Made by a program: the position numbers and the translations under genes. Positions 10,179 to 18,773 of a DNA stretch of 64,000 bases are shown piece by piece; within the stretch, counting starts at the first letter, position 1, and each line of letters opens with the position of its first letter. This stretch comes from Agitococcus lubricus (lineage in GTDB: Bacteria > Pseudomonadota > Gammaproteobacteria > Pseudomonadales > Moraxellaceae), in assembly GCF_003051055.1 (NCBI RefSeq), contig NZ_QAON01000004.1, forward strand, positions 213,351-277,350. Direction: 5' to 3'. Under the pieces are notes generated by a model. That model had not been told where the DNA came from and did no database searches. It was given only the letters and a program-made list of their open reading frames with translations.

Positions 10179-10206
10179 AAATGAGGTATAGCCAAAAGAT
10201 TTCAAG
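10179..10206 (-). promoter_or_regulatory. Sigma-32 (heat-shock) type promoter of clpB
   Basis: On the minus strand CTTGAAA (10206-10200), a 13-nt spacer and CCTCATTT (10186-10179) match the sigma-32 consensus CTTGAAA-N11-16-CCCCATNT with one mismatch. It would place the transcript start about 145 nt upstream of the clpB ATG. Confidence 0.75.
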
Positions 10207-10248
10207 ACGCAAATTTTTCTTTTTATAGGTCAGCGTGTTGAGACTTGA

Positions 10249-10271
10249 AAATGGGCAATGATTGCCCATTT
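10249..10271 (-). terminator. Hairpin after the alpha-dioxygenase-like gene
   Basis: A perfect 10-bp stem (AAATGGGCAA with TTGCCCATTT) has a 3-nt loop and lies 68 bp past the stop codon of the haem peroxidase gene. Only a short T-rich stretch follows on the minus strand. Confidence 0.5.
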
Positions 10272-10338
10272 AGGAGGAGTTTGGGTCTGCATGAGAGAGA
10301 CAACAGGCAAACCCAGATACTAAACAAACGCAGTTTAA

Positions 10339-13086
10339 TTATCTATCTTCATAACGTTGATGTTTGAAAAAGACTCCGCTGTCGCCAAAGGCAGAGACAA
10401 TCAATGGCGAGGTTAACTCTAATTCACCAATTTTTTTAGCACTGGCACGACGTTGTTGTGCATAACTTAAATTGGTTGATGGAATAATAGAAGTTTTAAT
10501 TTCCATTGACGTGGCATAGACATCATAGAGTTTGGAACCTGCACCTAACGTGGCTAAGTCATAACGGAAGTCATGCGCTGCCGTAGAAAATTTAGTTTTG
10601 ACTTCGGGACGTGGCACAAAATAAATCTGTGTGGGTGCTTTAGGCGTTAATACCGCTACGCCTTTTTGCGTCACTTCGGCCATATCGTTCATCACCACTA
10701 AAGTAGGCTTAGTAGATACCGCAGAGAACAATGCCGTTGTACCTAAGGTTTCATTAGCTTCTGGCGAGACGTAGTTAGATAACTCGTTAGCAAAGAAGTT
10801 ATGATTTTGACCTTGACCCGATAAGGTATATAAGGCGGATACGTTTTCTGAGGGTTTGCCATCAACTAAGGCTTTCCATGCTAAACCCGGTGCAAAACCA
10901 CGGTCAGAGGGTAAACCTGTTACGGATAAACGTAATAAACCATAGTCAGAGCCTTGGAATAACCCTGTATACCCATTATTGGCAACAGGAATAAACTTCA
11001 CTTTAGCCATTGCCCCATATGGATGAATCGGCTTTTTGTAACCTGCTGGCGCAACATCGGTACGGGTTTGCACTTTTTTCCACAAGATAGAACTAATTAA
11101 ACCACCAATATCCACAGGAACTAAATTGGGCATCGTAGTTTTGTACTGAGTACGTTGTGCGCCATTGACCCATAAATGATCGGCTTTGGCTTGAGCAGAC
11201 CATTTTTCGTAGTCAGCAGGTATATTTAAACCCCACGGTTTGAAGGCATTTTCCATACCCACCAAACTAGCCGCTAATTGTGGATGATGACGTTTAATCA
11301 CATCAACCATCGTGGTGTTTTCTACCCACGCATAACCTTCTGGCGTATAAACGGTTGGCGTATAGTCTTTAGTAAAGAAACGGTCGGTCATTAAACGACG
11401 AGAAGCATTCAAAATAAAGATTTGGAACGCGGTTTCACCAAAAGCAAAGCCATCAGGACGTACGGTCTCAGCCATCATCCCTACTAAGGTATCAATCTTT
11501 TCAATGTCGTTGCTATACACACGTTTTAAGTTAGCTAAAGCAGCTGGTTCTGTGGTTAAGTCTTCAAATTTAGTAATGGGATTTAAGCCAATTTGACGAC
11601 GGAATTGGTTGTAGCGAGGCACACCACGTTCACGGTCACGCAAAATATCGGTGGTTGCTAAGTCAATATTACCGACGATAGGAATAGACAAATTACGCAA
11701 GAAGTTTGGATAGTTATTTAAGGTTAACGAACCTGGGTTAGTAATACCAAAGGAATACCATAAACGGTCAGGACTTTCGCTAGTTAACATGGATTCAGCA
11801 TTACGGTCACGAGTGTTTTCGACAGGCACGGACTTGCTCACTACGTTAGAGCCAATATCATACACATCCACTTTGTCGCGCATTAACGGGTGCATACGAT
11901 ATACGGCAACAAATTCTTCGGTTAAGGTATAAGGCACGCCATAATTGTTTGGATTCGCAGAGCCAACCAAACCTGCAATCGCGTGGTCTAAAGTGCCACT
12001 ACCGACTGTACCTGCAATATCGGTATTAGCCCCTAAAAACGTTTTTAAGAAAGAGTCGGTTTTAGCTAGGTCTTCATACCATTTACGGGTTTCGGCTTGA
12101 TATTTGTCACGGCCATTGGCATTACCAATTAAGCCCCACCAGTTTGCATACATAGCACGTTCGGTCACTGGATTGGCAATCACCGCAGGGGTCCATTCAA
12201 CGGTGTGAATTTTGGCCATTAATGCCGAGTTAACTAAACGAGCTTTGTCATATAACCATTGGTCAGTTGCATTTGGATACTTTTGTTTGAGCATGGTAGC
12301 AATGGCATTATGCTCTTTGGTAAAGATTTGATGGAGCATACTAATCCCCACCCACCAGTTTTCGTTAAAACCAGTAATGGGTTTGCCGCTTAATAACTCA
12401 GTGGGTAATGTGCCATCGGCATTAATTTTTAATTTACCATCAACAAAAGAGCGTACTTTGTCATTTTGGGCTTTGCTGCTACCATATAACTGAGAGCCAT
12501 CCCACCAGTGAGTATTGTGGTTACGGTAGGTATTAACCTTGCCTGCATCAGCAGCCGTGCGGCTTGGGTCTGCCTGAGTGCGGCGTACATTTAGAGTGCC
12601 ACTACCCATGCTATCACCCGCAGGTAATGGCACTTTAATTGGGTTTGTGCTTTGATTTTCGCCGTGGTCAACCCAGTCATGCACCATAAACTGAATCCAT
12701 GAGGCGGCGATAAAGTTAAGGCTAGGCGCAGGTTTAAATTCACCGCGAGCTAACAGCGTATTACTGACTTCGCGTGGGTTTGGGCTTAATAAAGTGTTGG
12801 CTTCGGTTTCGCCTGCAGTATACGTTGGATTGACATTACGGCCAAAACGCACATACACCGAACCTTCGGCAGGATTGCTTAAAATATTACACGTACCGTC
12901 TTCGGTACGTGCGCTTTTACTGCGTTCATCACAGACAATATGTTTGTTGAGTTTAGGATAATCTTCCAAATCAAACATATTATTTTTTAATAATTCATTA
13001 CGCTCGGCTGCTAAAGTAATTAGCCCAGCAGCAATGCCCAATGTACCTAGCTTAGTCCAAGCAGGCCATGTGACCCAAATTGCCAT
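10339..13086 (-). CDS. Animal-type haem peroxidase, fatty-acid alpha-dioxygenase-like
   Basis: A 915-aa member of the cyclooxygenase/peroxidase superfamily, closest by motif to plant alpha-dioxygenases, which add O2 at C-alpha of fatty acids to give 2-hydroperoxides that break down to shortened aldehydes. The distal His is in VHDWVDH (His136). The catalytic Tyr and proximal His are in VYRMHPL (Tyr396, His399), with the Tyr-x-x-His spacing of this class. TKEHNAIA follows the usual pattern. A hydrophobic segment (about 13-27) may anchor it to the membrane. About 280 C-terminal residues exceed the plant enzyme. The start at 13086 has GAGGA upstream; one at 13101 lacks a ribosome-binding site. 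Substrate is inferred. Confidence 0.85.
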   Translation of the reverse strand: MAIWVTWPAWTKLGTLGIAAGLITLAAERNELLKNNMFDLEDYPKLNKHIVCDERSKSARTEDGTCNILSNPAEGSVYVRFGRNVNPTYTAGETEANTLLSPNPREVSNTLLARGEFKPAPSLNFIAASWIQFMVHDWVDHGENQSTNPIKVPLPAGDSMGSGTLNVRRTQADPSRTAADAGKVNTYRNHNTHWWDGSQLYGSSKAQNDKVRSFVDGKLKINADGTLPTELLSGKPITGFNENWWVGISMLHQIFTKEHNAIATMLKQKYPNATDQWLYDKARLVNSALMAKIHTVEWTPAVIANPVTERAMYANWWGLIGNANGRDKYQAETRKWYEDLAKTDSFLKTFLGANTDIAGTVGSGTLDHAIAGLVGSANPNNYGVPYTLTEEFVAVYRMHPLMRDKVDVYDIGSNVVSKSVPVENTRDRNAESMLTSESPDRLWYSFGITNPGSLTLNNYPNFLRNLSIPIVGNIDLATTDILRDRERGVPRYNQFRRQIGLNPITKFEDLTTEPAALANLKRVYSNDIEKIDTLVGMMAETVRPDGFAFGETAFQIFILNASRRLMTDRFFTKDYTPTVYTPEGYAWVENTTMVDVIKRHHPQLAASLVGMENAFKPWGLNIPADYEKWSAQAKADHLWVNGAQRTQYKTTMPNLVPVDIGGLISSILWKKVQTRTDVAPAGYKKPIHPYGAMAKVKFIPVANNGYTGLFQGSDYGLLRLSVTGLPSDRGFAPGLAWKALVDGKPSENVSALYTLSGQGQNHNFFANELSNYVSPEANETLGTTALFSAVSTKPTLVVMNDMAEVTQKGVAVLTPKAPTQIYFVPRPEVKTKFSTAAHDFRYDLATLGAGSKLYDVYATSMEIKTSIIPSTNLSYAQQRRASAKKIGELELTSPLIVSAFGDSGVFFKHQRYEDR

Positions 13087-13239
13087 TATGGTATTCCTCA
13101 TGTGGTCGCTTAGGACTCAAACAAACCCGATGTACGCACGCTCACTACCGACTTAAAACATGTAGGCAACGGGGCGGCATGCAGTGGATGCATCAGTCCT
13201 ATGGATATTGTTGTGTTTAGGAGCTGGCTGAATATTGAA

Positions 13240-13296
13240 GGACGTAGAGGTTTATCTATTTCGATACATTGCACTGTATCTCAGATTAGGACGTAG
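13240..13296. promoter_or_regulatory. Candidate operator cluster upstream of the alpha-dioxygenase-like gene
   Basis: Two direct copies of GGACGTAG (13240-13247 and 13289-13296, 49 bp apart) flank an inverted repeat, GATACA-N6-TGTATC (13263-13280). The cluster lies 155-210 bp upstream of the peroxidase start. The repeat spacing suggests cooperative binding of a regulator; which one is unknown. Confidence 0.4.
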
Positions 13297-13683
13297 GGAT
13301 TTCACCGAAATTAGCGCGTTTTGTGAGCTAAAAATCGCTAAAAGCGCTTATTTAGCGAGCAAATAAGTGCTAGTCGTGTACATCCTAAGCGTTATTTTTC
13401 TACAGCCACATTCAGTCGTGGGTAAGTCTAACAAAGGATTTTGGCTTCCCACCCCTGCTTTGGGTGGGGGCATATTGAAGATTTTTGCGCCCGACTTATG
13501 GCGTTATTTGACAATTTTTTTGTGATTATCTGTCATTTTTTGTGCTATCACGCCGTATTATGCTGATTTTTGGCGTTGGCACACACGGATTGTGCAAGCA
13601 AAGTACGCTATTTTTGATTTTTACGGTCATCTTTTAGTATTAGGCGGTCAAGTCCTTCATCGCCCCTCCTTTAGGTTACATTG

Positions 13684-13729
13684 CCCATACCAAAGTATGG
13701 GGTGATAGTCCCCAAAATGCGCTTATAAT
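13684..13729 (+). promoter_or_regulatory. Hairpin and -10 box upstream of the LuxR-type gene
   Basis: A perfect 7-bp hairpin (CCCATAC-CAAA-GTATGGG, 13684-13701) precedes a perfect TATAAT at 13724-13729, about 185 nt ahead of the regulator's ATG. No good -35 box is visible, which would fit an activator-dependent promoter. Confidence 0.35.
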
Positions 13730-13912
13730 TCATCCCCATCAAAACAACAATAATAGTGTATCGTCTGATACGGCGCAGAATGGTTATTTACCTTAAAGCG
13801 GTTTTCTGTAGACGGTGTTTGTAATACGCCTTTATCTCCCTCCGCACACGGTGTCAATGCCTCTATCTCCTCGCTGTAGCAAGATAACACACGTCCGTCA
13901 CAAGGATATGTC

Positions 13913-16543
13913 ATGAGCTTGTCTAAATCTCATACGTCGCCCCAACGCTTGCTACGACCCGAGCTATTACATTTACTCGACCACAGCCAAACCGTAGCCT
14001 TAACCCTGATTTTAGCCCCTGCTGGCTCAGGCAAATCGACACTATTACAACAGTGGCGCAGCCAAACTTCACACGGGACAGTGGCTCATCTATCGCTCAA
14101 TAGACGCGACCAAGATGCGATGTATTTTTTTCATCGTTTACACAAAACGGTTGCACAGTATGTTGCCATCAGCCCTGTATTATCAGGTAATGCGTTGGAG
14201 GCTGACGCCCAACAGCTCGATGTCTTTGTACAATGCTTGCTAGATGCATTTAATACGCTAGCGACAGACTTCTTTTTGTTATTAGACGATTTTCATTATG
14301 CCAGTAGCCCGTTAATTCAACAGTTTTTTGCAGACTTAGTGAATGACTTACCTGCACATATTCACGTGATTATTGCTAGCCGTAATTATCCTGCCTTTCC
14401 TTTGAGCCGTTTGAAGCTCGATGACCAACTGCTGCTCATCGACCAACACGACCTGCGTTTACCCCTCGCCCAGATTCATGAGTTTTGCGATTTATTACAG
14501 CAGCCTGCTCTCACACACCCAGAAACCGATGAGCTAGTCAGAATCACAGAAGGCTGGATTGCAGGCATTAAACTGGCGCTACTGGCCAGAGCCAAAACAG
14601 GCCAATTAGCAACAGGTGACTTTCAGGGTACACACCCAGAAATTGTGAATTATTTTTTAGATGTCGTGCTCAATGAGCTGGATGCTCCCTTACGTGAATT
14701 TTTATTGGTCAGTGCCATTCTGGACAAAGTAGATGCCAAAATTATGTCGTTTTTACTGCCTAACTTAGACTGTTGGCCGTTACTACAACGGGTTTGGCAA
14801 AAAAATCTGTTTATTCATCCCTTAGATGAACAATCTCATGTCTATCGTTATCACCCCTTATTTCAGCAATCCTTACAAACACGTTTATGGCAAGAATCGC
14901 CTCTCTACGCACAACAGTTACATTTACGCGCATCAAATTATTTTTTACAGCACCATGAGCCAGAATCCGCCTTGCACCATGCACAACAACTACAAGACTT
15001 ACAACGTTTTTATCAAATTTTGGCACAGTGCTGTCAGCAATGGTTAAAAGAAGGTAAATTGGCCTTGATGCTGTCATGGTTACAACAAATTGATGCACAC
15101 CTTCGTTTAGCTCAACCCAATTTGGCCTTGCTACATCTGTGCGCACTGATTTTTTCTCGCCAATTTAGTGCTGCGTTTTATCAACTTGGGCTACTAAAAC
15201 AACAGATAGGACACGACGACCACGCAAACACCGTCATGACATTACACTTTTTAGAAAATGTGCTTTTATTATTTCATGATGATAATTACGACCCCGCGCC
15301 CGCTCTCAATGACCTAAACCAACACAAGCATTATTATGATATCCGTGATGCGGCTCATACCTTTTTAGCACGTCATGCCATGCTGCAAGGCGATTGTGAG
15401 GCGGCCATTCGGTATGCCAAATACGCTAAAACACTACTGACAGAACTCAATCACGATTATTTAAGCAGTTTTAATGATGTCATTTTAATTTTATCCGAGC
15501 GTGAGCTAGGACATGTTGTCGTGGCACGGCAAATGACACAGGCATTTTTTCAACAATACGCCAAGCAACCGCAAACCCCGTGTTGGGTCAATGCCGCCAC
15601 CTGTATGGCAGTCAGTTTATATGAGCAAAATCGCTGTGCTGAAGCCAAAGATATCTGCGAACAATTAATGCTAACTATGGATTCCGCTTGTGTCACTGAA
15701 CTGATGTTTCATGTCTATGTGACCTTAGCTAGGCTACAGGGTACAGCGGCCAATCAGCGTGCCAATCAACTGCTGCTACAACTCAGACGCATATTACGTC
15801 ATGGCCAACACAGCCGTTTACTCAATCAACTGTTGGCAGAAGAAATCTGTCACAGTCTACGGACGCAACAATTAGAACATCTCTTAACCATTGTCCATGA
15901 TTACGACTTGCTCGCCGACATCACACAACAAAGTTGGCTAAGTCCACCTTCGACTTATCAAGAATCATGGGTATATCGCGGTTTGGCGGCTGCCTTGTAT
16001 TTGCGTAGTCGCAAGCAATATGCGGCTGCACTGACGATATTAACGGTACTCGACCAACACCTAGCGCGCTATCAATTGTGCAGTCGACGCACGATTATCA
16101 AAGCCAATCAAATCGTGCTGTTATCTTTACAAGGCAACGCAGAAGAGGCGAAACAGTTATTAGTCCGTTTGTGTCACCATGCGGGTATACAAGCAGGCAT
16201 CCGCACCGTGTTTGACGAAGCTCCTGGCTTTGCCCATATTGTCCGTGATGCACACCAAAAAGGCATTATCACCCTACCCGATATCTATCTACAACACTAC
16301 CGTGATGTGCTTTACCCTTACGTCGGCACGCCCACCACCTTAGCAGCAGACCAATTGACTGCCAAAGAGTATGAAATTTTAAGCCTGATTCAAAAAGGGC
16401 TGAGTAATAAAGATATTGCCCAAACTGTGGGTATTTCCTTGTCAACGACCAAATGGCATATCCAAAACATCTTTAGTAAATTACAGGTTTCTAACCGTGC
16501 CTCTGTGGTATCACTGCTTGTCCATCAAAAAATAACTGTCTAA
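13913..16543 (+). CDS. MalT-type LuxR-family transcriptional regulator (STAND ATPase)
   Basis: An 876-aa cytoplasmic activator of the MalT class. It has an N-terminal STAND NTPase with Walker A APAGSGKST (residues 35-43) and Walker B FLLLDDFHY (about 123-131), then a helical, TPR-like sensor region (about 330-790). The C-terminal LuxR helix-turn-helix contains LTAKEYEILSLIQKGLSNKD and STTKWHIQNIFSKL. Size is close to MalT. AAGGA precedes the ATG at good spacing. Such proteins switch on with ATP and a small inducer. It is divergent from the haem peroxidase and followed 137 bp later by the LpxR-like gene on the same strand, so either may be its target. The inducer is unknown. Confidence 0.9.
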   Translation: MSLSKSHTSPQRLLRPELLHLLDHSQTVALTLILAPAGSGKSTLLQQWRSQTSHGTVAHLSLNRRDQDAMYFFHRLHKTVAQYVAISPVLSGNALEADAQQLDVFVQCLLDAFNTLATDFFLLLDDFHYASSPLIQQFFADLVNDLPAHIHVIIASRNYPAFPLSRLKLDDQLLLIDQHDLRLPLAQIHEFCDLLQQPALTHPETDELVRITEGWIAGIKLALLARAKTGQLATGDFQGTHPEIVNYFLDVVLNELDAPLREFLLVSAILDKVDAKIMSFLLPNLDCWPLLQRVWQKNLFIHPLDEQSHVYRYHPLFQQSLQTRLWQESPLYAQQLHLRASNYFLQHHEPESALHHAQQLQDLQRFYQILAQCCQQWLKEGKLALMLSWLQQIDAHLRLAQPNLALLHLCALIFSRQFSAAFYQLGLLKQQIGHDDHANTVMTLHFLENVLLLFHDDNYDPAPALNDLNQHKHYYDIRDAAHTFLARHAMLQGDCEAAIRYAKYAKTLLTELNHDYLSSFNDVILILSERELGHVVVARQMTQAFFQQYAKQPQTPCWVNAATCMAVSLYEQNRCAEAKDICEQLMLTMDSACVTELMFHVYVTLARLQGTAANQRANQLLLQLRRILRHGQHSRLLNQLLAEEICHSLRTQQLEHLLTIVHDYDLLADITQQSWLSPPSTYQESWVYRGLAAALYLRSRKQYAAALTILTVLDQHLARYQLCSRRTIIKANQIVLLSLQGNAEEAKQLLVRLCHHAGIQAGIRTVFDEAPGFAHIVRDAHQKGIITLPDIYLQHYRDVLYPYVGTPTTLAADQLTAKEYEILSLIQKGLSNKDIAQTVGISLSTTKWHIQNIFSKLQVSNRASVVSLLVHQKITV

Positions 16544-16680
16544 TCCACCGTAAGTCGCTGGACTTTTTCCAAATAGGAAACACCATTTTCAAGGTTTGTG
16601 TACTACTCAGTACACTTTTTATCCCTAAAAATAGCGTTATAACCTAGTGTTTTAATCAACTATTTTGAAGGAGATGGGTG

Positions 16681-17739
16681 ATGTTAACTTGGCAGCGTTT
16701 TTACGCTGCGGTCAGCTTATTATTCGCGCTCAGTCCAGAAAATGCCTATAGCCATAACAATAACGACAACCTCTGGCCAGAGCCTGAACAAAGTGGTTGG
16801 TCGCTGCATATTGATAACGATTTATTTAGTCCGCATAAACAAGATAGAGACTACACAGGCGGTATAAATATCACCTTTGCAGGTCAACACGTAAAAAGAT
16901 GGCCAATCTCTGTCGATAGGGCTCTCACCTTCATCAATCAAGGTTTAGGTATCAGACACCCCAATAACCTGTATTTACACAGTCTACAATTGGGCATTGC
17001 CGCTTTTTCGCCAGAAGATATTCAGCAAGAAAATATTGTGTATGATGACCGTCCTTACGCCAGTTTATTGTATTTAGCAAATTCACAATTACAGATAGTC
17101 GACGATAATACCGCTAATCAAAGTACACTAACGGTCGGTATTTTAGGAACAAAGGCCGCACAGCGCCTGCAAGAAAGCATTCATCAAGTGACAGGCTCTG
17201 AGCCGCCACAGGGTTGGCAACATCAAATTGCCAAAGGTGGCGAGTTGACCTTGAAATACAGTTATGCTCATCAACGTTTGTGGTACAAACAGGCGACGAT
17301 GGAAATTAAACAATCTTATGAAGGGAGCTTGGGCTTTTTAACCGAAGCTAATAGTGCTATTTCTGTACGTTGGGGACGCATTAGCAGCCCGTGGTGGAGC
17401 TTTACACCCGACCGTTCTGAGTATTTTGCCCAGCCCAGTGTGGGTTTACCCATGCAGTACCGTTATCGTCAACCTGAGCTTTATCTGTGGGCAGGCACCA
17501 AATTACGTGTACGCGCCTATAATGCGTTTTTGCAAGGGCAGTTTAGAGAAAGTACCTTTAGCTATCAGCAAAGTGAGCTTGAACCCCTATTAGTGGAGTC
17601 ATGGTTAGGTGTGACTCAACAAATCAGTACGCACTACCGATTAAGTTGGGTCTGGCGTTATCAAAGTGCGGAACTCAAACAAGGTCACGGCCATCGTGAT
17701 TTAATTTGGGGAAGTATTATGATTAACCGTGATTTTTAA
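16681..17739 (+). CDS. LpxR-like outer-membrane lipid A deacylase (DUF2219)
   Basis: A 352-aa predicted beta-barrel of the LpxR/DUF2219 family. LpxR removes the 3'-acyloxyacyl chain of lipid A at the cell surface, softening innate immune recognition. A signal peptide (MLTWQRFYAAVSLLFAL then ENAYS) is followed by HIDNDLFSPHKQDRDYTGG, with the Asn-Asp motif expected at the active site. YDDRPYASLLYLAN follows, a family hallmark. The C-terminus ends in Phe, as in many outer-membrane proteins. AAGGAG lies 7 nt before the ATG at 16681; a GTG three bases upstream is less likely. It follows the MalT-type regulator and may be its target. Confidence 0.85.
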   Translation: MLTWQRFYAAVSLLFALSPENAYSHNNNDNLWPEPEQSGWSLHIDNDLFSPHKQDRDYTGGINITFAGQHVKRWPISVDRALTFINQGLGIRHPNNLYLHSLQLGIAAFSPEDIQQENIVYDDRPYASLLYLANSQLQIVDDNTANQSTLTVGILGTKAAQRLQESIHQVTGSEPPQGWQHQIAKGGELTLKYSYAHQRLWYKQATMEIKQSYEGSLGFLTEANSAISVRWGRISSPWWSFTPDRSEYFAQPSVGLPMQYRYRQPELYLWAGTKLRVRAYNAFLQGQFRESTFSYQQSELEPLLVESWLGVTQQISTHYRLSWVWRYQSAELKQGHGHRDLIWGSIMINRDF

Positions 17740-17800
17740 GTCGACTGCAACACGCTACCATTAAATAGCCAGACGCATCTTCTAGGCATGTTTATTTGAT

Positions 17801-17857
17801 TTCGAGGCTGTTCAATCAACGAAACGTGCCCCTGAGCGAAGTCGATGGGGTATTTTA
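17801..17857. repeat. Dispersed intergenic repeat, copy 1
   Basis: The core CCCTGAGCGAAGTCGATGGG (within 17829-17850) is preceded by a GGCTG...TCAATCA segment that also precedes copy 2. It is one of three related intergenic elements in the window (others at 34822-34880 and 40441-40495). This core is known to recur in many bacterial genomes. It lies between lpxR and the rhodanese gene, two convergent genes. Confidence 0.7.
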
Positions 17858-17872
17858 AACCGAAGACTCCTG

Positions 17873-18187
17873 TTAAAACCCCTCAACCATCGGTAAGCCT
17901 GCTGCTTTCGCCGCGCGCGTGCCACCTGTCAAAATCACGACAGAGCGTTGACTGTCTAAACTTGCAATCAATTGAGCGGCTCTACCTGCTTTTGTCCCAC
18001 CACCACAGAGTACATAAATGGTCTGTTCGCTAGGAACAGTTTGCAAAACAGTCCGATTAATACTGTCTAAGGCTTGATGTTGTGCAGGTTGCCAGTGCCC
18101 TTCGGCATAGGCGTTAGCATCACGCACATCCCAAATAATATCATTGGGGCGTGGTTGAAAATCGGTAATCGGTGACTCTCGAATCAT
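17873..18187 (-). CDS. Rhodanese-domain protein
   Basis: A 104-aa single-domain rhodanese, a sulfurtransferase or persulfide carrier. The active-site loop is CGGGTKAGR with Cys61. The upstream WDVRDANAYAEGHW matches the family's D-x-R-x-x-x-x-x-x-G-H motif. No signal peptide, so it is cytoplasmic. Its ATG overlaps the TGA of the flavodoxin-like gene by 4 bp, so the two are translationally coupled. Electron transfer to a persulfide is possible but is only inferred. Confidence 0.85.
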   Translation of the reverse strand: MIRESPITDFQPRPNDIIWDVRDANAYAEGHWQPAQHQALDSINRTVLQTVPSEQTIYVLCGGGTKAGRAAQLIASLDSQRSVVILTGGTRAAKAAGLPMVEGF

Positions 18188-18750
18188 TGTAAACCATCGT
18201 CAAATACCATGATGCGCTGTACCGTTTTAGCGACATATTGACCAAACCATTCGGCGGTTTTTAGGTCCCCTATAGGCGGTGTCACCTCAACAGGTGCGCT
18301 GTCAGATTGTGCCATCAATCCAATATAACTGCCCATACGGTTCATGTCTTCAGGCTGTGTGCCTGTGGGCATCAACGGCATACCGACCCATAACATGCCA
18401 TGCTGCATGGCAAAGAGTTGGATTTGTTGTAACACTGCGAGCTTATCGCCACTCAAGCCGCCTGAATTCGTGAAGCCTGCGGCTAACTTTCCTTGCCAGC
18501 CTTGCGTCAACCAGACTTTAGAACTGGCATCCATAAACGCTTTGAAGGGAGCAGAAATACTGCCCATGTAGGTTGGGCAGCCCATGATAATGGCATCCGC
18601 ATCGGCCAATAGTTGCCAATCTAACTGGTCTACAGACATCAAATAGGCATCAACATCGGCGATTTGTGCCACTCCTAAGGCGATAAACTCCGCTAATTTG
18701 GCGGTATGGCCATAAGCGCTGTGATAAACAATTGCGATATTCTTTGCCAT
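18184..18750 (-). CDS. Flavodoxin-fold NAD(P)H oxidoreductase (WrbA/NADPH-dependent FMN reductase type)
   Basis: A 188-aa FMN-binding flavodoxin-like protein. The phosphate-binding loop is YHSAYGHT (residues 9-16). GCPTYMGSISAPFKAFMD (about 57-74) and TNSGG (about 94-98) form the isoalloxazine-binding loops, as in WrbA-type quinone reductases. It is slightly shorter than WrbA (about 198 aa). It starts 23 bp after the pgeF stop codon and overlaps the downstream rhodanese gene, so pgeF, this gene and the rhodanese may be one transcript. Quinone detoxification is the family's usual role. Confidence 0.85.
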   Translation of the reverse strand: MAKNIAIVYHSAYGHTAKLAEFIALGVAQIADVDAYLMSVDQLDWQLLADADAIIMGCPTYMGSISAPFKAFMDASSKVWLTQGWQGKLAAGFTNSGGLSGDKLAVLQQIQLFAMQHGMLWVGMPLMPTGTQPEDMNRMGSYIGLMAQSDSAPVEVTPPIGDLKTAEWFGQYVAKTVQRIMVFDDGLQ

Positions 18751-18773
18751 AATCTTGCTCTATAGGCGCGTAT

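Larger units (their letters stand above)
13087..13912. other. Long divergent non-coding region, peroxidase / LuxR regulator
   Basis: About 825 bp without a credible gene. It holds the repeat/palindrome cluster at 13240-13296; a 7-bp-stem hairpin at 13448-13468; an imperfect 11-bp stem at 13343-13371 (one G-U pair); a TTGACA-17-TGTCAT pair at 13508-13536 on the plus strand; and a perfect hairpin plus TATAAT just ahead of the regulator gene. The 63-codon minus frame at 13723-13914 overlaps the regulator start and looks spurious. Confidence 0.6.

Noticed and set aside
10244..10271. A plus-strand CTTGAAA-N14-CCCATTTA match to sigma-32.
   Set aside because: No plus-strand gene follows, and it overlaps the hairpin after the peroxidase gene; the minus-strand match at 10179-10206 fits clpB instead.
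13723..13914. A 63-codon minus-strand frame.
   Set aside because: It overlaps the promoter and start of the MalT-type gene, has no family features and lacks a ribosome-binding site.
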